Shown: positions 25,701 to 32,400 of the stretch, piece after piece
How the letters are laid out: each line of letters begins with the position of its first letter
Position numbering within the stretch: position 1 is the first letter of the stretch
Source: Pratylenchus scribneri
Taxonomy: Eukaryota > Nematoda > Chromadorea > Rhabditida > Pratylenchidae
DNA length: 64,000 nt
Assembly (NCBI GenBank): GCA_030063045.1
Contig: JAQSEB010000001.1
Span: forward strand, 4,402,001 to 4,466,000
Direction: 5' to 3'
Program-made: the position numbers and the translations under genes
The notes under the pieces: model-generated
Told to the model about the DNA's origin: nothing
The model's database searches: none
What the model saw: the letters and a program-made list of their open reading frames with translations, nothing else

Positions 25701-26255
25701 AGCAGTGAAATTGAGAAGAAATTATGTTGAAAGGCACCTGAAAATGGAATTATTTTGGCATTATTTTTAAATTGAACCATCATCGGCATAGAGGAGCAAT
25801 GCATTGGATGAACGCGTTTTGAACTCCAAACTGAGTTCATTTTCGAATGTTTGCGCCCATTTTGGATACCTAAAAAATGTGTGGCCAATGAAATGAAATG
25901 GAAAATCTATTATTTGGAATAAATGCCAAAATCCCATATTTGCTTTTCTGATAACTAATTTTATAAAATTTCAAATTTTTTTTTCTTTTGGTAAAAAAGC
26001 TAAAAATAATCTACAGGCAATTTGCTATATAGTATGTCCTTTTAAATTCTTAAAAAAATAATAATTGGGGCAAATTTACCTGGCAAATGAATCTGTGCCA
26101 CCAGACAAAATCAAGGATTGGCCAATTTGGGCCATCATTGACAAAAATAAAAATGTTGGCAAAAATAAAAATCGAATTTGAAAAAATTTTGGAGTGGAAA
26201 ATATTAGATGGCGGTGAGGGGCAAATTGAGCGGAGAATGAGGCCGAATGGGGCAT
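1195..26255 (-). CDS. nrx-1: Neurexin (alpha-type; 28 exons placed, middle unresolved)
   Basis: Presynaptic adhesion receptor that binds postsynaptic partners through LNS (laminin-G) domains and recruits PDZ scaffolds through its tail. Placed exons, 5' to 3': 26255-26080, 25869-25778, 25737-25565, 25521-25399, 24272-23984, 23411-23182, 22659-22498, 21611-21453, 21414-21342, 20520-20392, 20344-20226, 20180-20142, 19649-19583, 19537-19469, 19272-19127, 18509-18371, 18326-18150, 18104-17845, 17159-17042, 16859-16740, 13643-13525; gap; 7650(or inside)-7428, 7330-7136, 4572-4015, 2707-2535, 2487-2427, 1708-1654, 1612-1195. Every adjacent pair agrees in reading phase and joins into neurexin-like sequence. 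Order is hydrophobic N-terminus, LNS1, EGF1, LNS2, LNS3, EGF2, LNS4, partial LNS5, then stalk, membrane helix and tail. The C-terminus KEWYV resembles the EYYV PDZ ligand of vertebrate neurexins. EGF3 and LNS6 were not found. Two introns have GC donors. Confidence 0.93.
1709..2426. other. Neurexin intron before the membrane exon
   Basis: AT-rich intron of about 720 bp on the minus strand. I see no repeat or further exon in it. Phase requires a preceding exon ending in phase 1, which is met by the exon at 2487-2427. Confidence 0.6.
2427..7650 (-). CDS. nrx-1: Neurexin extracellular stalk exons; possible short-isoform start
   Basis: Exons 7650-7428, 7330-7136, 4572-4015, 2707-2535 and 2487-2427 encode a low-complexity Ser/Thr-rich juxtamembrane stalk: an acidic segment (NFEEKEENEG), a block rich in TTT and SSS, a Ser-run block (SSSSSKSSDSSSRRSS), a Thr-rich block and a Pro/Thr block. 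Such mucin-like stalks precede the membrane span in neurexins and are usually O-glycosylated. The first exon is open from an ATG at 7650-7648 directly preceded by an in-frame TGA. No convincing acceptor lies between that ATG and the Cys-containing segment CLIDWNAPKC. From this ATG to 1195 the exons total 1683 nt, exactly 561 codons, so it could start a short neurexin like the gamma form known in C. elegans. That start is an inference; an alternative is an unusual acceptor near 7550. Confidence 0.8.
2708..4014. other. Neurexin stalk intron
   Basis: About 1.3 kb of AT-rich intron between the exons at 4572-4015 and 2707-2535. Apart from poly-A/T tracts I see nothing in it. A 118-codon minus-strand open frame at 3220-3576 has no splice context or recognisable domain. 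Confidence 0.5.
5605..5815. repeat. 32-bp tandem repeat in neurexin intron
   Basis: About six to seven copies of a 32-bp unit with core TTTTCGAAAAATTTGACCCT; the motif CCCTC recurs at 32-base steps from 5641. Units vary at a few positions (CGAAATTTCG versus AGAAATTTAG). The array stops just before the MITE at 5826. Confidence 0.93.
5826..6045. mobile_element. hAT-like MITE, 220 bp, TIR TAGAGACCGGCA
   Basis: Begins TAGAGACCGGCA and ends with its exact inverse TGCCGGTCTCTA. It is flanked by a perfect 8-bp direct repeat ATAAAAGT at 5818-5825 and 6046-6053. An 8-bp target duplication with TA(G)-starting inverted ends fits the hAT superfamily. The interior is made of CCGGATTCCGG-type palindromic words and has no coding capacity. 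It sits in a neurexin stalk intron. Confidence 0.9.
9575..9690. repeat. Decayed copies of the 23-bp satellite
   Basis: Four to five degenerate copies of GGAAAGTTTATTT, including CCGGAAAGTTTATTTTTG and CCGGAAAGTTTTAATTCTG. They match the strand orientation of the array at 18655-19015 and appear to be an old remnant. Confidence 0.75.
11881..12058. mobile_element. Short inverted-repeat element (about 178 bp)
   Basis: The ends GGCCATATAACTTG and CAAGTTATATGGCC are exact inverses, with a partly self-complementary interior rich in CCTAATCCTAA-type words. No clear target duplication is visible. It lies in the unresolved neurexin interval. Confidence 0.6.
13525..13643 (-). CDS. nrx-1: Neurexin exon, start of LNS5
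   Basis: 119-nt exon with acceptor TTTTCAG and donor GTGAGG, entered in phase 1 as required by the preceding exon (16859-16740) and leaving in phase 0. It encodes an LNS N-terminal strand pattern, EEQLRFHWKTTKAPKMLASS, matching the 'FxFKTxxxxgLLxxSS' start of neurexin LNS5. Its continuation was not found, so LNS5 is incomplete here. Confidence 0.72.
13644..16379. other. Large neurexin intron between LNS4 and LNS5 exons
   Basis: Part of the 3.1-kb intron 13644-16739. It contains the 235-bp duplication and a possible degenerate MITE beginning TAGGGCTGTCG at 15641 whose far end I could not fix. The rest shows many open frames on both strands (15034-15352, 15850-16360) without domain or splice support. 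Confidence 0.5.
13990..14450. repeat. Diverged tandem duplication, period about 235 bp
   Basis: Two direct copies (about 13999-14215 and 14240-14450) share GCACTTTTATTA, AAAATGGATCAA, TTTGGCTTT and AGCCTCTG(C/A)GAAACCCC in the same order. It is an old local duplication inside the large neurexin intron 16739-13644. Confidence 0.8.
16380..16690 (-). repeat. Dispersed repeat R1, copy 1 (reverse)
   Basis: Member of a family of about 250-400 bp with the conserved core CAATCAAATATTGCC, a GTACAGTAGG/CCTACTGTACC block and a terminal AGAGCCTAGGCCCA-like block. This copy is reversed, with GGGGCAATATTTGATTG near 16563 and GAGCTGGGCCTAGGCTCTC near 16391. It is in the neurexin intron between LNS4 and LNS5 exons. 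Confidence 0.85.
16740..18104 (-). CDS. nrx-1: Neurexin LNS4 exons
   Basis: Exons 18104-17845, 17159-17042 and 16859-16740. The first encodes a beta-strand core (VLSAQWQIESENIDFKFRPR) and an EGLFVLMDT hairpin. The second carries the LNS landmark EEQWHSAKIRRRGRNLGLFFDGEW, split here as EEQWHSAKIRRRG then NLGLFFDGEW. The third encodes FHGDFRQFSVNGHDLL, the terminal 'F.G.l....iNG' strand, followed by a basic, Gln-rich tail. Compared with vertebrate LNS4 about 20 residues are missing between the DGEW and FHGDF segments. A short exon may have been overlooked in 17041-16860, or the loop is really reduced. Confidence 0.85.
17345..17735 (-). repeat. Dispersed repeat R1, copy 2 (reverse)
   Basis: Same family as 16380-16690, in the same orientation, with GGGGCAATATTTGATTG near 17629 and GGCTCTCACCCTGGGTC near 17443. 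It occupies much of the intron between two LNS4 exons (17844-17160). Confidence 0.85.
18150..18326 (-). CDS. nrx-1: Neurexin EGF2 exon
   Basis: 177-nt exon (acceptor TTTTAG, donor GTGACA), phases 1 to 1. It encodes six cysteines in EGF order: CAKSTNGGKYPCKNDGQC, then HSLHNSFKCDCSNSLFDG and PIC. In neurexins this EGF domain links LNS3 to LNS4. The segment before it (TISPISAGCPFSF) carries an extra cysteine and may belong to the LNS3 tail. Confidence 0.93.
18371..20520 (-). CDS. nrx-1: Neurexin LNS3 exons (and end of LNS2)
   Basis: Exons 20520-20392, 20344-20226, 20180-20142, 19649-19583, 19537-19469, 19272-19127 and 18509-18371. The first closes LNS2 with GDLSYSC and opens LNS3 (EVFSFNSGLNYTKLPAW). 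The next give FQFRTLLSEGLILYHG and FELVDGHLM. A 13-codon micro-exon encodes MVINLGSGNIHLQ. Then follow TLNDGHWHSVVMERSGRRG, TADSLRTDF..CPG, EEPIYLGGVPWPN with a longer acidic loop (QKEVEQEKAN), and RQGFIGCLKNIRVNGI. The intron after 19583 has a GC donor (GAG|GCAAAA). The exon order and all phases match a complete LNS domain. Confidence 0.93.
18655..19015. repeat. 23-bp satellite, array 2 (inverse of array 1)
   Basis: About 15 copies of the 23-bp unit, here reading GTTTATTTAATTTGTTCCGG on the plus strand, the reverse complement of array 1. Two copies contain the shortened TTGTTCCGGTTGTTCCGG junction also seen in array 1. It lies inside the neurexin intron 18510-19126 and is transcribed in every full-length pre-mRNA. 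Confidence 0.96.
19538..19582 (-). other. GC-AG intron in neurexin (LNS3)
   Basis: 45-bp intron with donor GAG|GCAAAA and acceptor TTTTGTAG. Removing it joins SGRRG to FITADSLRTDF in frame and restores the LNS pattern 'R.G.i....lrt'. The left exon runs into an in-frame stop if read through, and no GT alternative keeps the phase. Confidence 0.85.
19725..19985 (+). repeat. Dispersed repeat R1, copy 3
   Basis: Forward copy with CAATCAAATATTGCCTCAAT near 19816 and CCTACTGTACC near 19772. It is located in the neurexin intron 19650-20141. Confidence 0.8.
20920..21300 (+). repeat. Dispersed repeat R1, copy 4
   Basis: Forward copy beginning TATTGTCAATGCCAATAATG and containing CCTACTGTACCCCCAC and CAATCAAATATTGCCTCAAT. 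It is located in the neurexin intron 20521-21341. Confidence 0.85.
21342..23411 (-). CDS. nrx-1: Neurexin LNS2 exons
   Basis: Exons 23411-23182, 22659-22498, 21611-21453 and 21414-21342. They encode EVSFFGNEWLGYDLSG (start of LNS2), RRELYNITFRTNLSSSIIFI, NHVKLLLEKGVILAQSQL, HLDDGLWHSVCLIREL, IRLIVDDFF, NSFFFIGGAPNP and FRGCIKKAFFQSGPIQLNMV. These are the standard landmarks in order, including the Ca-site-bearing loop region, GG and GC. The first exon carries a long insertion (EEPNRTKIATQNDGVDDL) relative to vertebrate LNS2. Phases agree throughout. The exon 21414-21342 follows a 38-bp intron. Confidence 0.93.
21660..22200. repeat. Diverged tandem duplication, period about 260 bp
   Basis: Two direct copies in the neurexin intron 21612-22497 share CCAGTGCATTTTG/CAGTGCATTTTGG, AAATATTGTGCTAATTT, AATACAC(G/A)GCAAAAA and GAATTGTGCACTTCA in order. 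This is a local intronic duplication. Confidence 0.85.
22660..23181. other. Neurexin LNS2 intron
   Basis: 522-bp AT-rich intron between exons 23411-23182 and 22659-22498. I see no repeat or further exon. Confidence 0.7.
23412..23983. other. Neurexin intron with short diverged duplication
   Basis: Intron between EGF1 and LNS2 exons. Two related segments (about 23455-23590 and 23595-23730) share GTCATT..ATTGGAT, GATTAAAAgGGaACAAATCCA and GGGTTTTTATCTGT. They look like a diverged tandem duplication with a period near 190 bp. Confidence 0.65.
23984..24272 (-). CDS. nrx-1: Neurexin exon: end of LNS1 and EGF1
   Basis: 289-nt exon with acceptor TTTCCAG and donor GTAAGG. It encodes the LNS1 closing strand RFAGSIRNLFYRIYPQG and then EGF1: YCQTGGGKSPNDGEQSYC, QNDGRCFSANNGPRCDC and FEGRRC, giving six cysteines in EGF spacing. 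The usual cysteine of the LNS1 'F.GCI' motif is serine here (FAGSI). Confidence 0.94.
24273..25398. other. Neurexin LNS1 intron (1.1 kb)
   Basis: AT-rich intron with no recognisable repeat. The plus-strand open frame at 24602-25018 is Phe/Leu-rich and antisense to the gene; I do not regard it as coding. Confidence 0.6.
25399..26255 (-). CDS. nrx-1: Neurexin 5' exons: N-terminus and LNS1
   Basis: Exons 26255-26080, 25869-25778, 25737-25565 and 25521-25399. The chosen ATG gives a 58-codon first exon with a hydrophobic stretch (FFQIRFLFLPTFLFLSMMA) before the mature start QSLILSGGTDSFARYPKW. That stretch is a signal peptide or signal-anchor with an unusually long n-region; an internal ATG at residues 41-42 is too late to leave it intact. 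LNS1 continues with ENELSLEFKTRSSNALLLYADDGGAFQ, split between two exons, then LLDGRVQFEF, DDGRWHRLTFFQ and MFIGGIPK. The intron 25564-25522 has a GC donor. This is the 5' end of the long isoform. Confidence 0.92.
25522..25564 (-). other. GC-AG intron in neurexin (LNS1)
   Basis: 43-bp intron, donor CAG|GCAACA and acceptor TTTTAAG. It joins WHRLTFFQ to AWENVKIQLDEE in phase 0, giving a continuous LNS1. No GT donor is available in a compatible position. Confidence 0.87.
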
Positions 26256-26290
26256 TGAGCTGCGAAAATGATGGCAATTAAATACTGAAA
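26256..26290 (-). promoter_or_regulatory. Candidate splice-leader acceptor upstream of neurexin ATG
   Basis: The minus strand has AAAATTTCAG ending at 26285, 29 bases before the ATG at 26255. A strong acceptor so close to the start, with no visible upstream exon, fits nematode trans-splicing. A conventional 5' UTR intron is the alternative. Confidence 0.5.
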
Positions 26291-29200
26291 TTTTAATTAA
26301 TTAAGAAAGGCATTTGATTTAAACTAATTTTATGGAAAAAAAGCCAAATATGTGAAAAATTTGACAGAATTGCAAATTGTTTATTAAATTTAAAGCCCAA
26401 CTAACTTATTTGATGCCCTTACAAAATAAATCCATCAGAGGAAATCAAAAATGAACGAGAAAATTTATGGAATTGCGAGGGGTCAAATTGGCAATTTGGC
26501 CAGAGTATGGAATGGGGAAAGGGGACGACAACATTTCGGGAGGGAATTGGCCACAGGTGAGTGGGAATAATTCATTCGGAAATGTGGAGGATGGGATGAT
26601 GCTAACGGGTTTAGGAGGGCACCATTGGAATCGAAGGGGGGTAACCATGTGAATTGGACAGGGCAATGGGAGGAATACACATTTTTGTTTTGTTTTGACG
26701 AGGAGGGCCAAGGCACACCTGAAGAAGACCGACTTTGGGAATGGGACACAAAAGAAGTGTTTGGAAAAGGAATGTGTGGAATTGAGGTGAGGTTGAGGGG
26801 TGAATTATATTTGCGTGAAAAATTTGCGTCAAACTACGGCGGGAGGTCGTTCATTCCTTTGCCCAAATTATGTTCAAATCATTTCAGATGATTATTCTTT
26901 CAGATGTTAAATTATTTAAAATGATTTAAATATTATTTAATTTTTGGCAAAATCTTCTAGCCAGCTTTAAACCTTGCCCGAATCTAATAAGCCTTAATCT
27001 TATGGGCTAGGCGGAAAAATTAAAGGACCTCAATTATGTTTTGTAATGTTAACTAAATTGGTTCCCAAAATGATTTAAAAATTTATTTTGAATCGCTAGA
27101 ATTTGCACTTTATTGAAAAAGGCTTTAAAGTATTCCAAAAATTTGTACTCCAAATGAAATGGAAAATCTACTAAAATTTTGTGCCGTCTCAAAAAATAAT
27201 TAATTCATGCCACACCCAATTCCGTGACTTCCATTTTTCCATTTTCTCAATCACTGTCCATTTACTACTTCTTAGGCCAATGAGAAATTGGCCAAAATGT
27301 GGGATGGGAGCAATCATCAACATTCGCTGTAAATCTAGGCAAAAGTGCGCGGCATTTTTGGGTGGGGTATACATTTTAGGCATGAGACAAATAGGTAGAG
27401 GAACTAAAATTTGTGTATTTTAGAAACTAAAAATATGGATTTTGTAAATAAGAATTAATTTCAATAAATTTATAAATTAAAATTCAATAATAATTCAGTT
27501 GAAATTGGGCGCAATACCATTAAAAAATGATGGCGTTTTTTGAATATTTTCAGTGAAAAAATTGAGTATATTTCTATTTTCCATCAAATATGATGGCCAT
27601 TTTTAATGTTTACACTAAATTTGTGCGCGAATTCCAGTGGCCACATTGGCAAAGGGAATTGGCCAAATGTGGGTATCAATTGACTTGGCCAATTTTGTGT
27701 GCCATTTTGGACTGCAACCAGAATTCCCACTCTCAACACAAAAATTTTCCCATTTCAAAATTGACTAAAAATGCTCATTTTTGGCAATAATAAAGCTAGA
27801 TAATTTTCTTTTATGAAAATAAATTCGGCATCAATTTATTATTTTTTGAATTAAGTTTAAAGAACAAAGAATTCATTTCCACCCTTCTCTTTTGTACATT
27901 TAATCCATCCACATTTGTTGTCTGAGCTTTTTGGCGGGGATCATCGATTTTTGTGCCCAAAATGGGAAGTCGACTAAATTTGGATATCTTTGGGAATTTT
28001 TTGGCCCATCTTTGAAAGAGGGGGTCGAGTGGGGGTTGTTTGGTTTCTTTCAGCAAATTTTAGGGAAAATGACTCCACCATCCACTCGGGTCAAATTTTT
28101 GTGAAGAAAAAAAGGAGGAAAATGGTCAACAAGGAATGGCCAAAAGTGGCCAATAAAATTGCGGGAAATGACCACAAAAAATGGGAAGGAATTTTGTATT
28201 TCAACCTCAAGCATTCCTCAAGAATGCCCCCTTCACACAGAGTGGGAATAGGAAGTCAAAAATAAAAAGAGAGAATTTGGAAGGGCGAATTCTCGAGTTT
28301 GGCCTCCGACACAGAACAATGGACAGGAAAAAATGCTTTCAAAAAACAACAAAATTTTTGGGGTAAAGGCAAAAATGCACTTTTTGGGGGAATATATTTT
28401 ACAATAAATGAGGGAAATGGTAAAATTCATAAAATTTTAGGGCAATTATTTTTGTTGAATGGGAAATGAATGAAATTGAACTCCTCCGAAATCCGCCGGA
28501 GGCAATTTCGTCCGTCCATTATTTGAATGAATGGCAATGGAATTTATCCTTTTGAGGAGGAGATTGGCCAATTGGCATTTTGGCATGTTTTTGTTTGGGT
28601 GGAAGGGGAAGAGGGGGTGGGTGGATTTGGGAGTGGGCTTCCGGGCCCAAAGGAAAGCGAGGATGGAATCCATTTCCATTTGGATTGAGTGCCATTGCCA
28701 TTTTCCCCATTTTGGCTGGGCCAAAACGATGGCATTCGCTGATTGCGGCTTTTACATGATGTTGGCCTTTGGGAGGGCCAACATTTTTGTGTGGAGGTGG
28801 AATTTATCCGGCCTTAGCCACCACAAGAATACCAATCCTTTCCCCCAAATATTTTCGGGGCCCACTGGAATTCCTCCTCCCTTCATTTTCCCGCCCCCAA
28901 AAATGCCCGCCCTTCATTCCCTTTTGGCCATTTTCCCTCCTTCATTCATTTTTGCCTCTTTGGAAGGCGTTTCCCCTTGGCCAAAGCCAGTCAGCCTAAT
29001 CTTCCTTATGTTGTCCTCCTATTTAATGGGAAAAAGCAATGAGGGAATATGGATGGGGCCAAAAAAAGTTGGCCCAAATTTTTCAACAGCAAAAAATGCA
29101 AAAATGGAGGAAAGGGGCAGAGGAGGGGAAAGGGCACTAAATGATGGGTGGAAGAAATGCGGGAAAGGCGAAATTTGCATAAATCTTCCGCAATTGTATT

Positions 29201-29435
29201 GGTCGGCTTTCTTTGGCGAGAAAAAGAGCAAATTTATGAGAGTGAAAGAATGGATTTTGATGATTCGTCAAGGAGTGAAATAACGATTAATGGAGCCATT
29301 TTGTTTGTAAATTAATCAAAAAAATATAAATAATAGATAGAAAAAAATAAATAATCAAAATTGATAGAATGGTATTTAATTTTGAACTTGAAAGAAACAA
29401 AAAAGGGTATATCATTCATTGTTAAAAATATGAAA
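26291..29435. other. Neurexin upstream region, no supported gene
   Basis: About 3.1 kb, partly GC-richer than the introns. The longest open frame in the window that is not part of a placed gene is here (28531-29283, plus, 250 codons). It has irregular composition, overlapping open frames on both strands and no recognisable domain. A minus-strand frame at 27811-28056 includes a Lys/Pro-rich stretch (KETKQPPLDPLFQRWAKKF) that could be an upstream exon, but I cannot link it. The neurexin promoter should lie here. Confidence 0.4.
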
Positions 29436-32400
29436 AAATCTCGGAATTGTTTAGGGGTTTCTCTAGTTACTTTTGGAATGGATTGTTTTAGGGGTTTTCT
29501 CGGGATTGTTTTAGGGGTTTCTCGGGATTGCATTAGGGGTTTCTCGGAATTGTTTAGGGGTTTCTCTAGTTACTTTTGGAATGGATTGTTTTAGGGGTTT
29601 CTCGGGATTGCATTAGGGGTTTCTCTAGTTACTTTTGGTGGAATGGATTATTTTAGGGGTTTCTCGGGATTGTTTTAGGGGTTTCTCGGGATTGTTTTAG
29701 GGGTTTCTCGGGATTGCATTAGGGGTTTCTCGGAATTGTTTAGGGGTTTCTCTAGTTACTTTTGGAATGGATTGTTTTAGGGGTTTCTCGGGATTGTTTT
29801 AGGGGTTTCTCGGGATTGCATTAGGGGTTTCTCGGCATTGCATTAGGGGTTTCTCGGCATTGCATTAGGGGTTTCTCTAGTTACTTTTGGAATGGATTGT
29901 TTTAGGGGTTTCTCGGAATTGTTTAGGGGTTTCTCTAGTTACTTTTGGAATGGATTGTTTTAGGGGTTTCTCGGGATTGTTTTAGGGGTTTCTCGGGATT
30001 GTTTTAGGGGTTTCTCGGGATTGCATTAGGGGTTTCTCGGCATTGCATTAGGGGTTTCTCTAGTTACTTTTGGAATGGATTGTTTTAGGGGTTTCTCGGG
30101 ATTGTTTTAGGGGTTTCTCGGGATTGCATTAGGGGTTTCTCTAGTTACTTTTGGAATGGATTGTTTTAGGGGTTTCTCGGGATTGTTTTAGGGGTTTCTC
30201 GGGATTGTTTTAGGGGTTTCTCGGGATTGCATTAGGGGTTTCTCTAGTTACTTTTGGAATGGATTGTTTTAGGGGTTTCTCGGGATTGTTTTAGGGGTTT
30301 CTCGGGATTGCATTAGGGGTTTCTCTAGTTACTTTTGGAATGGATTGTTTTAGGGGTTTCTCGGGATTGTTTTAGGGGTTTCTCGGGATTGCATTAGGGG
30401 TTTCTCTAGTTACTTTTGGAATGGATTGTTTTAGGGGTTTCTCGGGATTGTATTAGGGGTTTCTCTAGTTACTTTTGGAATGGATTATTTTAGGGGTTTC
30501 TCGGGATTATTTTAGGGGTTTCTCGGGATTGTTTTAGGGGTTTCTCGGGATTGTTTTAGGGGTTTCTCGGGATTGCTTTAGGGGTTTCTCGGAATTGTTT
30601 AGGGGTTTCTCTAGTTACTTTTGGAATGGATTGTTTTAGGGGTTTCTCGGGATTGTTTTAGGGGTTTCTCGGGATTGCATTAGGGGTTTCTCGGAATTGC
30701 TTAGGGGTTTCTCTAGTTACTTTTGGAATGGATTGTTTTAGGGGTTTCTCGGGATTGTTTTAGGGGTTTCTCGGGATTGCATTAGGGGTTTCTCGGAATT
30801 GTTTAGGGGTTTCTCTGGTTATTTGGAATGGATTGTTTTAGGGGTTTCTCGAGATTGCATTAGGGGTTTCTCGGAATTGTTTAGTGGTTTCTCTGGTTAC
30901 TTTTGGAATGGATTGTTTTAGGGGTTTCTCGGGATTGTTTTAGGGGTTTCTCGGGATTGTTTTAGAGGTTTCTCGGGATTATTTTAGGGGTTTCTCGGGA
31001 TTGTTTTAGGGGTTTCTCGGGATTGTTTTAGGGGTTTCTCGGGATTGCATTAGGGGTTTCTCGGAATTGTTTAGGGGTTTCTCTAGTTACTTTTGGAATG
31101 GATTGTTTTAGGGGTTTCTCGGGATTGTTTTAGGGGTTTCTCGGGATTGCATTAGGGGTTTCTCGGCATTGCATTAGGGGTTTCTCGGCATTGCATTAGG
31201 GGTTTCTCTAGTTACTTTTGGAATGGATTGTTTTAGGGGTTTCTCGGAATTGTTTAGGGGTTTCTCTAGTTACTTTTGGAATGGATTGTTTTAGGGGTTT
31301 CTCGGGATTGTTTTAGGGGTTTCTCGGGATTGTTTTAGGGGTTTCTCGGGATTGCATTAGGGGTTTCTCGGCATTGCATTAGGGGTTTCTCTAGTTACTT
31401 TTGGAATGGATTGTTTTAGGGGTTTCTCGGGATTGTTTTAGGGGTTTCTCGGGATTGCATTAGGGGTTTCTCTAGTTACTTTTGGAATGGATTGTTTTAG
31501 GGGTTTCTCGGGATTGCATTAGGGGTTTCTCTAGTTACTTTTGGAATGGATTGTTTTAGGGGTTTCTCGGGATTGTTTTAGGGGTTTCTCGGGATTGCAT
31601 TAGGGGTTTCTCTAGTTACTTTTGGAATGGATTGTTTTAGGGGTTTCTCGGGATTGTTTTAGGGGTTTCTCGGGATTGCATTAGGGGTTTCTCTAGTTAC
31701 TTTTGGAATGGATTGTTTTAGGGGTTTCTCGGGATTGTATTAGGGGTTTCTCTAGTTACTTTTGGAATGGATTATTTTAGGGGTTTCTCGGGATTATTTT
31801 AGGGGTTTCTCGGGATTGTTTTAGGGGTTTCTCGGGATTGTTTTAGGGGTTTCTCGGGATTGCTTTAGGGGTTTCTCGGAATTGTTTAGGGGTTTCTCTA
31901 GTTACTTTTGGAATGGATTGTTTTAGGGGTTTCTCGGGATTGTTTTAGGGGTTTCTCGGGATTGCATTAGGGGTTTCTCGGAATTGTTTAGGGGTTTCTC
32001 TGGTTACTTTTGGAATGGATTGTTTTAGGGGTTTCTCGAGATTGCATTAGGGGTTTCTCGGAATTGTTTAGTGGTTTCTCTGGTTACTTTTGGAATGGAT
32101 TGTTTTAGGGGTTTCTCGGGATTGTTTTAGGGGTTTCTCGGGATTGTTTTAGAGGTTTCTCGGGATTGTTTTAGGGGTTTCTCGGGATTGCATTAGGGGT
32201 TTCTCGGAATTGTTTTAGGGGTTTCTCGGGATTGTTTTAGGGGTTTCTCGGGATTGTTTTAGGGGTTTCTCGGAATTGCATTAGGGGTTTCTCGGCATTG
32301 CATTAGGGGTTTCTCTAGTTACTTTTGGAATGGATTGTTTTAGGGGTTTCTCGGAATTGTTTAGGGGTTTCTCTAGTTACTTTTGGAATGGATTGTTTTA

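Noticed and set aside
28531..29283. 250-codon plus-strand open frame
   Set aside because: It is the longest unplaced frame in the window, but composition is irregular (Trp/Phe/Pro/Gly-rich), several overlapping frames are open on both strands, there is no signal or domain, and no splice or trans-splice site precedes it convincingly. It looks like a by-product of locally raised GC.
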